From the NCBI RefSeq assembly GCF_050624435.1, contig NC_134537.1:12830584-12894583 (forward strand): a DNA stretch of 64,000 nucleotides. Reading direction: 5' to 3'. Origin of the DNA: Tenrec ecaudatus (Eukaryota > Chordata > Mammalia > Afrosoricida > Tenrecidae). Numbering within the stretch: position 1 is the stretch's first letter; every line of letters starts with the position of its first letter. This document shows positions 45,537 through 57,674 of the stretch, one piece after another. The notes under the pieces were generated by a model. The model saw nothing but the letters and a program-made list of their open reading frames with translations. It was not told the DNA's origin and did not search any database. The position numbers and the translations under genes were made by a program.

Positions 45537-48160
45537 CAGAACAGCCATGAGATACTGTCTGACACCCCTGAGGTTGGCCCAAATTAGAAAATCAGACAGC
45601 AACAAATGCTGGAGGGGATGTGGTGAAATAGGAACTCTCCTCCACTGTTGGTAGTCGTGTAGATATATACAGCCTTTATGGAAAATGATCTGGTGATATT
45701 TAAAGAAAATGGAAATTAATCTACTTTATGACCCAGCTACCCCTCTACTGGGCATATATATCTAGTCGGTCTGCGCTCCAATGTTTATTGTGGCTCAATT
45801 CACAATCGCAGAGTTGGAAACAACCTAAATTTCCATAGGTAGACGAGTGGATCAGTAAACTCTGGCACACACACACACAATGGAGTACTATGCATCACTA
45901 AAAAGCACTGATGATCACACGAAACACATCGTTTCATGGGAAGAGTTGGAGGAAATGATGCTAAGCAACGTCAGCCAATCACAAAAGGAGAAGTATAGCA
46001 TCAGTCCCCTAAGGTAAGTGTAATCACAGTACATATAAAAGAGAAGCCAACTATATCACAATATTAGGGTTGCGGTACAGGGTGTTGGAGGAGGATAGAT
46101 CAAACTCAAGGAGGTACATGTTGGTCCAACATAAAGAAAGGGAAAAGAGGGAGGGGGCAGGGGAGGGGAGAAAAGAGTGTGTGTGTGTGAAAGTGAGATG
46201 ATGATGGGGAGCAGGGCACTAACCCACCCAGGGGGAGAGTATTGCTTTTGTCTCCACCGAATTGGGAGTGGGCATGGAGACCCTGCCACGGTGCACCATA
46301 CCATGAGGTATGGTGTCCCCATGGAGGGATGCATGAAAAGAGAGGGCTACTGGGCTCGCCCAAACCAGGGCCAAACTGACCCCTACCTAGAAATATGTGT
46401 GACAGACAACAATGCTAAACCTACAGGTTGGAGAGAGGAGCCAGCATGCCCTGCCCACAGGGAAGCAGACCAGGAAGGAAGAAGAACAAGGGACAGCCAG
46501 TATGGACCCCATGCTGGCACACCAGGCCAGAGAGCTGCTGGGACACAGAGGGGACTGCAGGGCCAACAACAGTTCATGTCATGTTGTCCCCTTACTGGAG
46601 CAGACTGTGACAGAGGACAATTCTGGGATCACACGGTGGAGAGGTAGTACGGTGTGAACCCTCCACAGTGGGGTGAACCAAGAAGGGAACATAACAGATC
46701 AGCAACTGGAGCAAAGCAAAGCTATGAAGCCCCAGAAGAGACCCCCAAATGGACTTCAGGCTGGGAGGGACAGCTCCTGGATTTCCCCCATGACCAGTGG
46801 GGAGATAGCTATGAAGATCAGCGAACAGACCTGGAATTATGTATGTTTTTTCTCCTTTTCTTTCAACCTTTTGTTTTCTTTTTGTTTGGTCTATGTAATA
46901 GTCGGTTTGCTTACTTATATAAGATAGGCATGGGAATCAAGCCCGAGGAGAAAGCGATGCCAAAAATCCCTGGGGGATTTGGGGGTGAGGGCGGCAGGGG
47001 AAGGGTGCGGTGAGCAGGCAGCACCATAGACAGGGGAACAACTAGGGAATTAGAGTCAACAACAAGGAGGAGAGAGAGATCCTTTGGGTGTCGGAGCAAC
47101 AGCAAACTAGGAAAGGGGAAGTTCTAAGTGGTGGAAATCGGGGAATAGTGAGGGTGGGGCAGGAGGAAGGTAAAAGGAAACAGAGGGAGGACCTAGGCAG
47201 CATCGCAATGGATAGAGGTGTAAGCATAGGTGTGTACAGATGTAAATGCATTAATCCACAACACTGTGGGGGATTGGCCTATGTACATATATTTATATGG
47301 CACTGCACTGAGTGAGGTAGTGAACGGACTTTGGACCTCTGCTCCTACCCTTTCTCAATACAAGGACACTTGTTCTAACAAATCAGCATTCTGAGATACC
47401 CACCCTCTCGGCACAATCGTGGAAGACAAAATGGGTGCATAAGCAAATGTGGTGAAGAAGGTGGATGGTGCCCAGCTATTAAAAGATATAGCATTGGGGG
47501 TCTTAAAGGCTTGAAGTTAAATAAGCAGCCATTCAGCAAAGAAGCAACAAAGCCCACATGGAGGAAGCACACCACTGGTGCAATCATAAGGAGTCATCGG
47601 GACTGAGTAATAGGCATCAGAAGACACATAACAAACAAACAAAAACATATTGCTGAGAATGAGGGGAATTGGAGTGGAGACCCAAAGCCCATCTGCAGAC
47701 AATGGAACAATCCCCACACAGAGGGATCACAGGGAAGGGATGAGTCAACCAGGGTGCAGTAAACCATCAATGAAACACACTGTATTCCTCTGGTTCCTTG
47801 AGGCTCCTCCACCCCCCACTATCATGACCAAAGTGCTGCTTATCAATTCAGAATAGATCAAAGCATGTACACAGGTATAGGTAAGAGATGGGCGCTCATG
47901 ACACATGGATTCCAGGAACAAAAGTGGGAAATTGTGATACCAGAAGAGTAGGGGAAAGCGGGGGGAGAGGCAGAGAGAAAGGGGGACTGATTGCAATGAT
48001 GACACATAATCATATGCTCCTCTACAGGGGGAAGAACAACAGAAAACATGGGGGAAGGGAGACAACGGTCAGTGTAAGATATAAAAAAAAATTTATAATC
48101 TATCTAGGGGTTATAAGGGTGGGGGAGAGGGAGAGAAACAAAGTGGAGCTCAGACCAAGG
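45537..48160 (+). mobile_element. L1: end of ORF2 plus long 3' UTR
   Basis: The most complete L1 here. 45537-46010 is the C-terminal ORF2 region (the region encoding 'WRGCGEIGTLLHC' and 'LLGIYI'-type motifs, then gcacacacacacaatggagtact). About 2 kb of non-coding 3' UTR follows: G/purine-rich tracts (46140-46175, 46975-47180), a T-rich patch at 46845-46880 and the segments seen in all antisense copies. The far 3' end is cut by LTR copy E. The 156-codon frame at 46177 lies in the UTR and is not supported. Confidence 0.87.
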
Positions 48161-48164
48161 GTTC

Positions 48165-48712
48165 TCTAGAGAAACAAAACCAGAACACTAATAATTATAT
48201 ATATATATATATATATATTTATACAGATTGATAAAATATAACATATGAAGTAAATAGTTAATTAAATAACTCACTCCCATGAGAGTTGTGAGACACTGGA
48301 AGTCCTTCAAGTCTTGAGGGCCGCCGGGTAGTCCTCTGTAGAGCAATTCAGGCTACCCAGGCACAGGCAGACAACAGCAAGGCAAGTCACCAACAGTCAG
48401 CCAGATGACAGGGTCCGACAGTCCCCAGCTCAAGAGATGTAAATTCCAATGATGTGGTGAAGCAGGTCTTGAAGGAACCTCAAATTACAGTGACACTGTG
48501 CACAGGTTATGTGTCCCACAGGTAGTGTAGCTTGCGAACAGGCCCAGAACAAGCAAGGTAGCCAGCCGCACACTGGTCCGATGATCAAAGAGCAAGAGAC
48601 AAGAGAGGTGAGGCTCGCTGAGTCTTTTATCTCGCTGCCCTTCAATTAATCCCACATGTGTTTATCGGCCAGGTTGGCACAATAAACTAACTACCTCAGG
48701 CTGTTCCAAAGA
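48165..48712 (+). mobile_element. Solo LTR-like element, copy E
   Basis: Begins near gggttctctagagaaacaaa, contains an (AT)n run, and ends ggttggcacaataaactaact. The right half (cttcaattaatcccacatgtgtt) matches copy A. The left terminus is not preserved and no target duplication is seen. Confidence 0.65.
48195..48219. repeat. (AT)n microsatellite
   Basis: About twelve AT units within LTR-like copy E. Confidence 0.95.
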
Positions 48713-50690
48713 CACCTGTGGCCTGGTTTTAACTGCGGATACTGAGCTTTCCCATCATCTCTTCCCATAGACGTAGTCAATTCGATTCCTATTAATTCTA
48801 TTTGGCGAGGCCCACACATGCAGCTGCTGTTGGAAAGGTCTTTGCAACGAAGAAGTTGTTTTTGAAAAATTTTATCACATAGCTTACAGCTTTTTTTCCT
48901 ATCATCTAAGGCCATATTTTCTTTTCAATCAATTAATTAGCCAACTAACCAATAATTTAATTGGGGGTTCTTACAGGTCTTATCACAATCCGTATGTACA
49001 TCCATTGTGTCAAGCACATTTGTACGTATATCGCCCTCATCGCCTTCAAAACATTTCCTTTCTACTTGAGCTCTTGGTATCAGCTCATTTCACCCCTCTC
49101 CCTTCTCCTCCCTCTCTCATGAACCCTTGGTAATTTATAAATTATTATTTTTTTCATATCTTACACTGACAGATGTCCCCCTTCACCCACTTTTCTGTTG
49201 TCTGTTTCCCTGGGAGGGGGTTATATGTAGATCCTTGTGATTGGCTCCCTTTTACTCCCCCTACTTTTCCTTTCCCCTACATATTCTGGTCTAGCTGGAT
49301 ATTTGAGGTTGAATTAGGGTCATGATAGTGGGGAGGAGGAAGCATTAAAGAAGTAGAGGAAAACTGTATGTTTCATATGCGCTATACTGAACCTTGACTG
49401 GATTGTCTCTTCCTTGTGACCCTTCTGTGAAGGGGATATCCAATTGTCTACAGATGGGCTTTGGGTCTCCACTCTGCCCCCACCCCCACCCCTTCACATA
49501 GACATAATTGTTTGTTCTGAGTCTTTGATGTCTGATACCTGATCCCATGGACACCTCACGATCTCACAGGCTGGTGTGCTTCTTCCATGTGGGCTTTGTA
49601 GTTTCTTCAGCTAGATGGCCGCTTGTTTATCTTCAAGCCTTTAAGACCCCAGACGCTCTACCTTTTGATAGCCAGGCATCATCAGCTTTCTTCACTACAT
49701 TTGCTTATGCACCCATTTTGTCTTCAGTGATCATGTCAGGGAAGGTGAGCATCTCAGAATGCTGGGTTATTAGAACTAAGTGTTCTTAAATTGAGGGAGT
49801 ACTTAAGTAGAGGCTCAATGTCCATCTGGTGCCTTAATACTTAAGGTACATATTTATATGTACCAGGTCTGTTTGTTGACTTTTAGGAGTGTTTTCCAGT
49901 TGAGGCTTATGGGGTGCCATGCCCTGGCCCCAACATCTATTTTTGGTATTCCCTGGGGACCTCATTGCTTTGCTCCCCTTGCTGCTCTGCTGCATGCCTT
50001 TAGTGTTTTGCCCCAGTCAGATGGAGTCAGATTGGGCACAATTCCTGCACTGCATCTCCAGTGTTGTCCTTCATAGCTCTATGGGTTAGTGAGGGATGTC
50101 ATGTCTGGTGGTGGAGCAAGCCCTATGGTCTTCTCTGTGCATTGTCTGCTCTGAGCAGGAATATCATACTTGGGTCAGGATGTGTTTCACTCTCTCTTTC
50201 CATCTTAGTTTGCTCCTGTGTGCTCTGATCTGACGTATTCCTCTTCCGGAGCTGTAGCTTTAATGCTGTCCTCTGAGGTGTATTCTTCTTCCAGGAGCAG
50301 GGCTGCCCACATAGTTGGGATTGGGGCCGGCCCCAATGACCTCTCTATTGGTTCTCTGCTTCATGCTGGTATGTTGCATTCATGTCTTGGTGCACCGGGT
50401 TGAAGTCTGGTCCCTCTCTTCCTCTCCCGTGGAGATATAAACAATACCCTCCCCTTGGGTTAGTGTAAGGCCATATTTTCAAAGTACTGATCCTGCCGCT
50501 TTGTTTCCAACACTGACATTCCAATCAATAATTATCAGTGCACCTGATTGCGTATTGGATCAATTTTAGAATGAAGCAGCTGATAGACTTCTTCAGTGTC
50601 TTCACCACTGGCTTTAGTGATTGGTGCATAAATTGGAATAATAGTATTAACTGACCTTTCCTGTAGTGTAAGGACGAGGCATGGGTTCCA
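48713..50690 (-). mobile_element. RTE/BovB-like LINE, endonuclease region, split by L1
   Basis: 48713-48921 and 50467-50690 are the endonuclease region on the minus strand (minus-strand frame LIGIELTTSMGRDD). The pieces meet at the duplicated aaggccatattttc. Confidence 0.87.
48922..50466 (-). mobile_element. L1 3' UTR, 1545 bp, with perfect 14-bp target duplication
   Basis: Flanked by aaggccatattttc at 48908-48921 and 50467-50480. The A-tail side is at left (aataatttaattgggggttc). It contains the nearly complete long 3' UTR and stops at gggttagtgt, where 5' truncation occurred. Insertion into RTE is unambiguous. Confidence 0.93.
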
Positions 50691-50844
50691 TGTCTGTGTT
50701 CATCAGCTAAACAAGTAGACAAGAGAATCCAGCTTCACATCTGTCCAACGTTGACTTCTCTGAGGCAGAGGTCAGACATTCCTCCACCTTTCATCCTTGC
50801 ATATTGTATTTCTGTCACAGCACTCTACTTCTCTGCTTAGCTTG
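50691..50844. other. Unassigned
   Basis: Possibly degraded RTE endonuclease sequence (gaggcagaggtcagacattc); not certain. Confidence 0.35.
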
Positions 50845-51010
50845 GTAATCCATTGTCTTGGCCACACAGAGCTCACAACAGCCAATACTCACAATTATGG
50901 GGCTTATTGGGAAGTTAACAGGTTACTTAAGTCAGGATCGGAAAACACTTAGGAAAGAGTCCTCTTGCACACAGCAACACCGCTTCTCCATCATGCTGGC
51001 AGCAGGCCTC
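50845..51010. mobile_element. Unclassified repeat, family 2, copy 2
   Basis: Counterpart of 41725-41875 (ccaatactcacaattatggg, then ttaacaggttacttaagtca). Partial. Confidence 0.5.
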
Positions 51011-51051
51011 TCTCTTCTTTTTTAAAATGTCATTTTTTAAATGATTAAATT

Positions 51052-52880
51052 AAAAAAGCATTAAAGAACTAGAGGAAAGTTGTATGTTTCATCGGTGCTA
51101 TACTGCACCCTGTCTGGCTCATGTCCTCCTTCTGTAAGGAGATGTCCAGTTGTCTACAGATGGGCTCTGGGTCTCCGCTCCTCACTCCCTCTCGTTCACA
51201 TTGATAGGATTTTTAGTTCTGGGTCTTTGATGCCTGATACCTGATCCCATAAACAGCTCATGATCACCCAGGTTGGTGTGCTTCTTCCATGTGGGCTGTG
51301 TTGCTACTCAGCTAGGTGGCTGCGTGTTTATCTTCAAGCCTTTCAAACTCCAGATGCTATATCTTTTGATAGCCGGGCACCATCAGCTTTCTTCACTACA
51401 TTTGCTTATGCACACATTTTGTCTTCAGTGATCATGTCACGGAAGGTGAGCAACACAGAATGCCGGATTATTAGAACAAAGTGTTCTTGCATTGAGAGAG
51501 TACTTGAGTAGAGGCCCAATGTCCATCTGCTATTTAATACTTAACTTATAAATATATGTACATGGATCTATTTTCTTATCATTATATAAAAATATATTTA
51601 CATATGTACATGCCTGTATTTGCACCTCTCTGTATGTCTTTTGCCTCCTAGTTCTTTCCGCTATTTCCTTTTACTTTCTTCTTGTCCCACTATCATGTTC
51701 AGTCTTCATTCTTGTTTCAGTAATTCCTCTAGGCTACATTGCCATTGATCAAACTCCACCAGGCAACCTACACCCTCCTGAACATTGATTTTTAGATCAC
51801 TTATTATTCCCTTGTCCCTGGGTTGGTTGACACCCCCATTTCTGTCCCTCATATCCCCCTCCTCTGTGTCCTTCTGGAACCATAGGTCCTATTGTTTTCT
51901 CCCCCAGATTGTTTATCCTGCCTATCTTATCTAGATAGACATGCAAATAAAATATTAAGCACCAAAACAAGAAATAACAAAACAACAAAACAATAACAAC
52001 AACAAAAAAGAAAGAAAAGCCTATAAATAGTTCCAAGTCTGCTTTTTGATCTTTAGGAGTGTTTTCTGGTCCAGTCTGTTGGGGTGCCACGCCTTGGTCC
52101 CAAATTCTATTTTTAGTATTCCCTGGGAATTTCATTGCTTGGCTCCACTTGCTGCTCTGTTGTATGCCCTTAATGCTTCGCCCCCATGAATTCTAAGGTA
52201 GAATTGGTTTCATAAATGTGGGGTGGGAGTGTTGGGGGAAGGAAGCATTAAAGAACTGGTGGAAAATTGTCTGTTTCATTGGTGCTGCACTGCATGCTGA
52301 CTGCCTCATCTCTTCCTTGTGCCCCCTCTCTAAGGGGATATCCAATTGTCTACAGATGGGCTTTGGGTCTACACTCTACACTGGCCTTCATTCACATTCA
52401 TGTGATTTTTAGTTCTGGTGGGGTCAGATTGGGCACAATTCCCACATTGTGTCTCCAGTGTTGTTCCCAATTGTGCTATGGGTCACTGAGGGACGCCGTG
52501 TGGTGGGGCCAGCCCTATGGTCCTTTCTGTGCCTTGGCTGCTCTGAGCAGAAATATTGTACTTGGGCCTTGGTGGGCCAGGATGTGTTCTACTCTCTCAT
52601 TCCCTCTTCATTTACTCTTGTGTGCTTTAATCAGATGTGCCCCTCTCCCTGAGCTGTAGCTTCATTGTTGTCCTCTGAAGTGCATTCTTCTGGGGGGAGG
52701 ATATGTGTGTCCATGTAATGGGGATTGGGGTCAGCCCCGCAGACCTCTCTACTGGTTCCCTGCTTCAAGCTGGTGAGTTACATTCACATCTTGGTGCACC
52801 AGGTTGAAGTCCTTCTCCTGTGAAGATATAAACAATACCTTCCCCTTGGGTGGGTTAGTGCCCTGTTCCCCTAATACCTA
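51052..52880 (-). mobile_element. L1 3' UTR, lacking the terminal part
   Basis: Collinear antisense copy from aaaagcattaaagaactaga to aacaataccttccccttggg. Within it 52186-52420 is an extra block repeating the segment at 51052-51215, interrupting the gcccca...gtcagattgggc order seen at 50010-50040. Confidence 0.85.
52186..52420 (-). mobile_element. L1 3' UTR piece inserted in an L1 3' UTR
   Basis: Second occurrence of the aagcattaaagaactggtgg ... gatgggctttgggtctaca segment inside one copy, between cttcgcccccatgaattct and ggggtcagattgggcaca. Confidence 0.7.
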
Positions 52881-52924
52881 TATATATTTTTTCTTTCAGC
52901 ATGCCTCTTTCTGATCCTGTTTCT

Positions 52925-54840
52925 TTTAAAAATTATTTTATTAAAAATAATTTTATTAATGGCTCTTATAGCTCTTATAACAATCCATACATCAATTGTA
53001 TCAATCACATCTGTGCATATGTTGCAATCATCATTTTCAGAGGAGATTCTTTTTACTTTAGCCCTTGGTATCAGCTCCTCTTTTCCCCCTTCATCCCTGT
53101 CTCTCCCACCATCATGAACCCTTGATAAATTATAAATAATTGTTATTTTCATATCTTATACCATCCACTGTCTCCCTTCACCCACATGTCTGTTATTTTG
53201 TCCCCATGGGTGGGGGTGGGGTATTATATGTTGATTATCACAATCAGTTCCCCCTTCTTCCCCCTTCTCCCCCAACCTTTCCTCTACCCTCATGGTATCA
53301 TTGTTCTGGAGGGGTTTATTTGTCCTGGATTCTGTTTGTCGGGAGCTCGTATCTGTACTAATGTACATACTCCTCCAGTCTAGCCAGATTTGTAAGGTAG
53401 AACTGGGTCATGATTGGGTGGGGTGGGAGAGTGGAGGAAGCATCAAAGAGCTAGAGGAATGTTGTGTGTTTTGTTTGTGCTTTACTGCACCCTGGCTGCT
53501 TCTTCCTTCCCTCTGACCTTTCTGTGAGTGGCTGTCCAATTGTTTACAGATGGGCCTTGGGTTTCCACTTGACCCCCTTGTTCACATCGCTATGATTGTT
53601 TGGGGTCTTCTGATGCCTGATACCTCATCCCGTCGATGCTGATGCCTGATTCCTCATTCCCTCTTAATCACACAGGCTGGTGTGCTTCTTCCATGTGGGT
53701 TTTATTGCTTCCCTGTAGATGGCAGCTTGTTTAACTTCAAGTCTTTCAGACCCCAGATGCTATATCTTCTAATAGCTGGATACAATCAGCTTTTGTCACC
53801 ACATTTGCTTATGCATCCATTTTGTCTTCAGCGATCATGTCGGGACGGTGAGCATCACAGAATGCCCAGTTATTAGTAAAAAGAGCTCTTGTATTGAGGG
53901 AGGGCTTGCATACAGGCCCAATGTCCATGTGCTACCTTAATACTAAATCTATAAATATATGTACATAGACCTATATCCCTACTGTTATATATTAATATAT
54001 TTACCTATATAAATGCCTATTTTTACACCCCCATAAATGTCTTTTGTCTCCAAATTCTTTCCTTTGTTTCCTTTGACTTTCTTCCTGGCTCACTATCATG
54101 TTCAACATTCATTCAGCTCTGTAGTTTCTCTCGGCTTCACTATACTCGATCCGACCTGACCTGGCATTCATTCCATACCTCCTACCACCAACTTTACCTC
54201 TCTTCTTGGTCCTTTGTCTCTGAGTTTGTTTGCTCCCCTCCCTTGTCTCCTCCTCTCTCATCTTCTCCCAGAACCATCACTCCTGTTGTTTTCTCCATGG
54301 GATTGTTTATCTTGCTTATCTTATATAGGTAGACATAGCAAAAAAGAAGGGGAAAAAAAGCCTATAAATAGTTCCAGGACTGTTTGCGGACCCTTACGAA
54401 TGTTTTCTGATCCGGCCTGATGAGGCGCTAAGCCCTTCCCACCCCCACCCCCATCCCACTTCTCAGTCCAGACAAAAGTCTATTTTTAGGATTCCCCGAG
54501 GATTTGGTTGCTTTGTTCCCCTTGCTGCTCTGTTGCACCCCCTTTGTGTTTCACCCCAGTCTGTGTGTGTGGGTCAGACCAGGCCCTTTTGGTCCTCAGT
54601 TTCTGTTATGTTTGGGCAAGTGTCACAAAGTTCTGTTAGCCGCGATGTATTTCCAAAGGGCACCCCACTCTGCAAGGTGGTCGCCTGCCCCCAGGCACTC
54701 AACGTTACTTGCTTTGGGCACCAGGGAAGCTCTCTGTCATCTCAAGGTGTCAATGCCATGGCCCCTTGAAACTTTGCTACTTTCTCCCTTTCGTGTAGGG
54801 TCCTACATGAACTCCTCTCTCTAGAGAGGTTCTTCTTTCT
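52925..54840 (-). mobile_element. L1 3' UTR, nearly complete
   Basis: Antisense copy from the poly(A) side (attattttattaaaaataat) across the full 3' UTR to the 5' end near tcctctctctagagaggttc. About 1.9 kb. No ORF2 sequence is attached. Confidence 0.85.
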
Positions 54841-55109
54841 TACTGGTCATGGGATTCCTGTTTCTGCTCCTCAGTGTGTCTCTTCTGTGCTATACTTCAC
54901 CCTGACCGACTGATCTATAAAGAGGAGCTCATTATTTATACCCAGAGCAATGGCAAAACCGACTAATCCCCCAGGTACAGTCCTCTACACCCTTTTTCTA
55001 TGCTTCTGTCTAGTGATTGGACAAAAAACTCGGGACAGAAAAGTCATAGCAAGTAACAGTGTAGCTAATTACTTCAGCATAAAGAGTCATAGCTCATATC
55101 TGATCATAT
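54841..55109. other. Unassigned
   Basis: Short segment between L1 and RTE; nothing recognised. Confidence 0.4.
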
Positions 55110-55755
55110 GTCCCTATAGATCTTGAGATGTTATTTCGATGATGGAAGGTGACATCATTCCTCTGAATGTTGCCATTTCCCGCTTAGTAAATCACATGGT
55201 TCTTTGATTCGAAATGGCCAATGTCCGTCCATTTAGTTCACTAATGCCTAGAATGTCACTGGACACCAACAGCAACTGTACGGATGATGTCTATCTTTGG
55301 GAACTCTATGTCACTGTTGACCACTTCCAAAATTTCTGGACTCATAAATCATATGTTCCATATTCTGATGAATGTTGGCATCCGTTTCTTCTCATTTGGA
55401 ATATTTTTCCATGAGCAAATGCATATTCTCAAAGCTTTGTTCCTTCCATATCATTGAACTTTACTTTGAGGGGGCAGGTCTCCCCCAGTCATGTTTTGAG
55501 TGTCTTTCCATGTGAGGATCTAATCTTCTGGCACCGCATCTGACAATGCCCTGTTGCTATTCATCAGGGTTTCAGTAGCTAATCCCTCAGAAAGGGACAC
55601 CCTCTTTTACTTCCTGCTCTGTTCTAGTCTGGACGCATTGGGGAAACCTGTTCACCAGGGGTGACACTGCTGGTATTTTAAGTACTGGTGGCTTAATACC
55701 CAGAATCAGAACAAAATACCAGCCCCCAGAGTACAACAAATTGACAAAAGAATGG
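55110..55755 (-). mobile_element. RTE/BovB-like LINE, 5' end
   Basis: Endonuclease start and 5' UTR: ttcgaaatggccaatgtccg (minus-strand homologue of the SELKWTGMGHFES region), then 5' UTR with cccccagtcatgttttgagt and ggtgacactgctggtatttt. It continues where the block ending at 50690 stops. Confidence 0.85.
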
Positions 55756-55895
55756 TGGTTCCTACGTATACATTTTATCAAATCCAAGAGATAGAAAGGA
55801 TGACATACTTTGGGGATAATACTTTGTTTGGTGTCCTGTTGATTTGGCTTAATCATTTTCCACCTCTTTATATATTCATCAAAGATGTGCTTTTA
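55756..55895. other. Unassigned, left flank of an old L1
   Basis: AT-rich; includes the target copy gatgtgctttta (55884-55895). Confidence 0.4.
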
Positions 55896-56213
55896 TTTAT
55901 TAACATTTTATTGGGGGCTCATCCAACTCTTATCACAATCCATACATATACATACATCAATTGTATAAAGCACATCCGTACATCCTTTGCCCTAATCATT
56001 TTCAAAGCATTTTCTCTCCATTTAAGCCCTTTGCATCAGGTCCTCTTTTTTCCCCTCCCTTCCTGCTCCCCCCTCCCTCATGAGCCCTTGATAATTTATA
56101 AATTATTATTTTGTCATATCTTGCCCTATCCAGCGTCTCCCTTCACCCCCTTTTCTGTTGTCCGTCCCCCAGGGAGGAGGTCACATATAGACCCTTGTAA
56201 TCGGTTCCCCCTT
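55896..56213 (-). mobile_element. L1 3' end with 12-bp target duplication
   Basis: Antisense L1 terminus from ttattaacattttattgggg to ggttccccctt. Flanks gatgtgctttta (55884-55895) and gatatgctttta (56214-56225), one mismatch. Confidence 0.9.
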
Positions 56214-56225
56214 GATATGCTTTTA

Positions 56226-56700
56226 AATGTCTGCATAGTATTTCATTATGGCTGTAGTATTAATTAGCTTTTGTTAGGTATTTAGGGTGTCCCTAACTTG
56301 ATTACCTTGTAATAAACATTCTTTTTAAAAAATCACTTTATTGGGGGCTCGTACAACTCTTATTCCCATCCATACATCCATCCTTTGTGTCAAGCACATT
56401 TGGACAATTGTTGCCATCATCGTTCTCAAGTGATAGACATTCTTAATATGACATTTTTATTGCATCTGGGATATTTCTTCAAGATGGTTTCTTGGAAGTA
56501 GAATTATGGAGCCAAAGTATGTAGACATCATTAACATTTGAATCACACTGTCAAAGTGTTTTTCAGCAAGCTTTCACCAAAGGATACCGTAACAGGAGTG
56601 TGGGAGGGCGTCACACCTCATCTTCCTTAGCACTGATTTTCAACTTTACAATATTACAACTCTGGGAGGTGAAAAATGATTTTAACGTGCAGTTCTTTAA
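56226..56700 (-). mobile_element. Ancient L1 (L1M-like), interrupted
   Basis: aatgtctgcatagtatttca and agctttcaccaaaggatacc match the antisense end of mammal-wide L1 ORF2. Broken by a 109-bp L1 tail at 56324-56432. Confidence 0.6.
56324..56432 (-). mobile_element. L1 3' tail, 109 bp, with target duplication
   Basis: Flanks ataaacattctt (56312-56323) and atagacattctt (56433-56444), one mismatch. Extremely 5'-truncated. Confidence 0.88.
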
Positions 56701-57223
56701 TTAATACCACGGCTATTTTTGTATATATGTGTATATGCTTTTCTCTGGACTGTTAATAATTATGGAGGAGTGAGGGGAGCTGGTGTTAATCTTCTAACAG
56801 GTGCTTGGAGCTGTTCTGTGTTGCTAGTGAAACATCCAGGCTTGCACTCTCTTGGCTACAAAGCAGCATTGCCAGCTCTAGAGGTGGGAATTATGCTCCA
56901 TTTAGCCCAGAGAAGAGAGTAGGGACTGAAGTCCAGCCTGTACTAGCAGACCTATGTACCCTGTCAAGCAGCTACATCTGGCTGGAGGAAGGGGATCTGT
57001 TTGTCTTTTTGTTTTAAGGGTGAATTTTTTTAATTTGCACAATGGCATGCCTTATTCTGGCGAGGGGGTAGAGCATGGTGGAGATTTGGTGGAGGACTGT
57101 CTAACTTAAGTAGTGGGAAAAGGGCTATGTTGAATTCCAGAAAAGGCACAGAGTAATTAGCTCCTGTGAGGTTTTGAGAGGTTGTCGGGTTTTTTGTTTG
57201 TTTGTTTTTTGTACCATGGCTCC
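56701..57223. other. Unassigned intergenic sequence
   Basis: Nothing recognised. A (GTTT)n-like run lies at 57190-57210. Confidence 0.5.
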
Positions 57224-57674
57224 TGTAGGAACATGTGGGTAGAGTTTAACCTGTTGATCAGGTCACAGCTTGATTGGAGGGCAACCAAGATAAATGACAC
57301 TCTGAGGCGGGCTCTTCTCTCTCTCTGCTTCACCTTCCTGTTAAGGAGCCACTTTGAACCACGCTGGTGGCAGCCAGAGCCCTGTCAATGTGTCCACCAC
57401 CATTGGATCTATTGGATCCACCACCATTGGATCTACAAGACTTTGCATCCATTGGCCTGTGATCTTGCATTCTGTATCATTGCTTGTGGCTGCGTGAGTC
57501 TCAAGAGGGATTTATAGACTAGTATTGGACTTATGGAGTAGTATTGGACTTAAGGACTTGATCTGGACCGGGCTGGACGTTTGCTTGATATGTAATTACT
57601 TCTTGATATAAAGCTCTCTCTTACACATATCAGTGTCTCTGGCTTTGTTTCTCTAGTCACCTCGGTCCAACACA
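57224..57674 (-). mobile_element. Solo LTR-like element, copy F (451 bp)
   Basis: Reads tgtaggaacatgtgggtag ... cacctcggtccaacaca, flanked by perfect gctcc (57219-57223 and 57675-57679). Contains a local duplication ggatccaccaccattggatc (about 57393-57435). Same subtype as B and D. Confidence 0.8.

Noticed and set aside
46177..46647. 156-codon open frame, the second longest in the window
   Set aside because: It lies wholly in the L1 3' UTR; other frames on both strands are open over the same GC-rich stretch, and antisense copies of the UTR do not preserve it.
55752..56267. 171-codon plus-strand open frame, the longest
   Set aside because: It crosses the boundary of an L1 insertion (55896-56213), so it is a composite of unrelated sequences.
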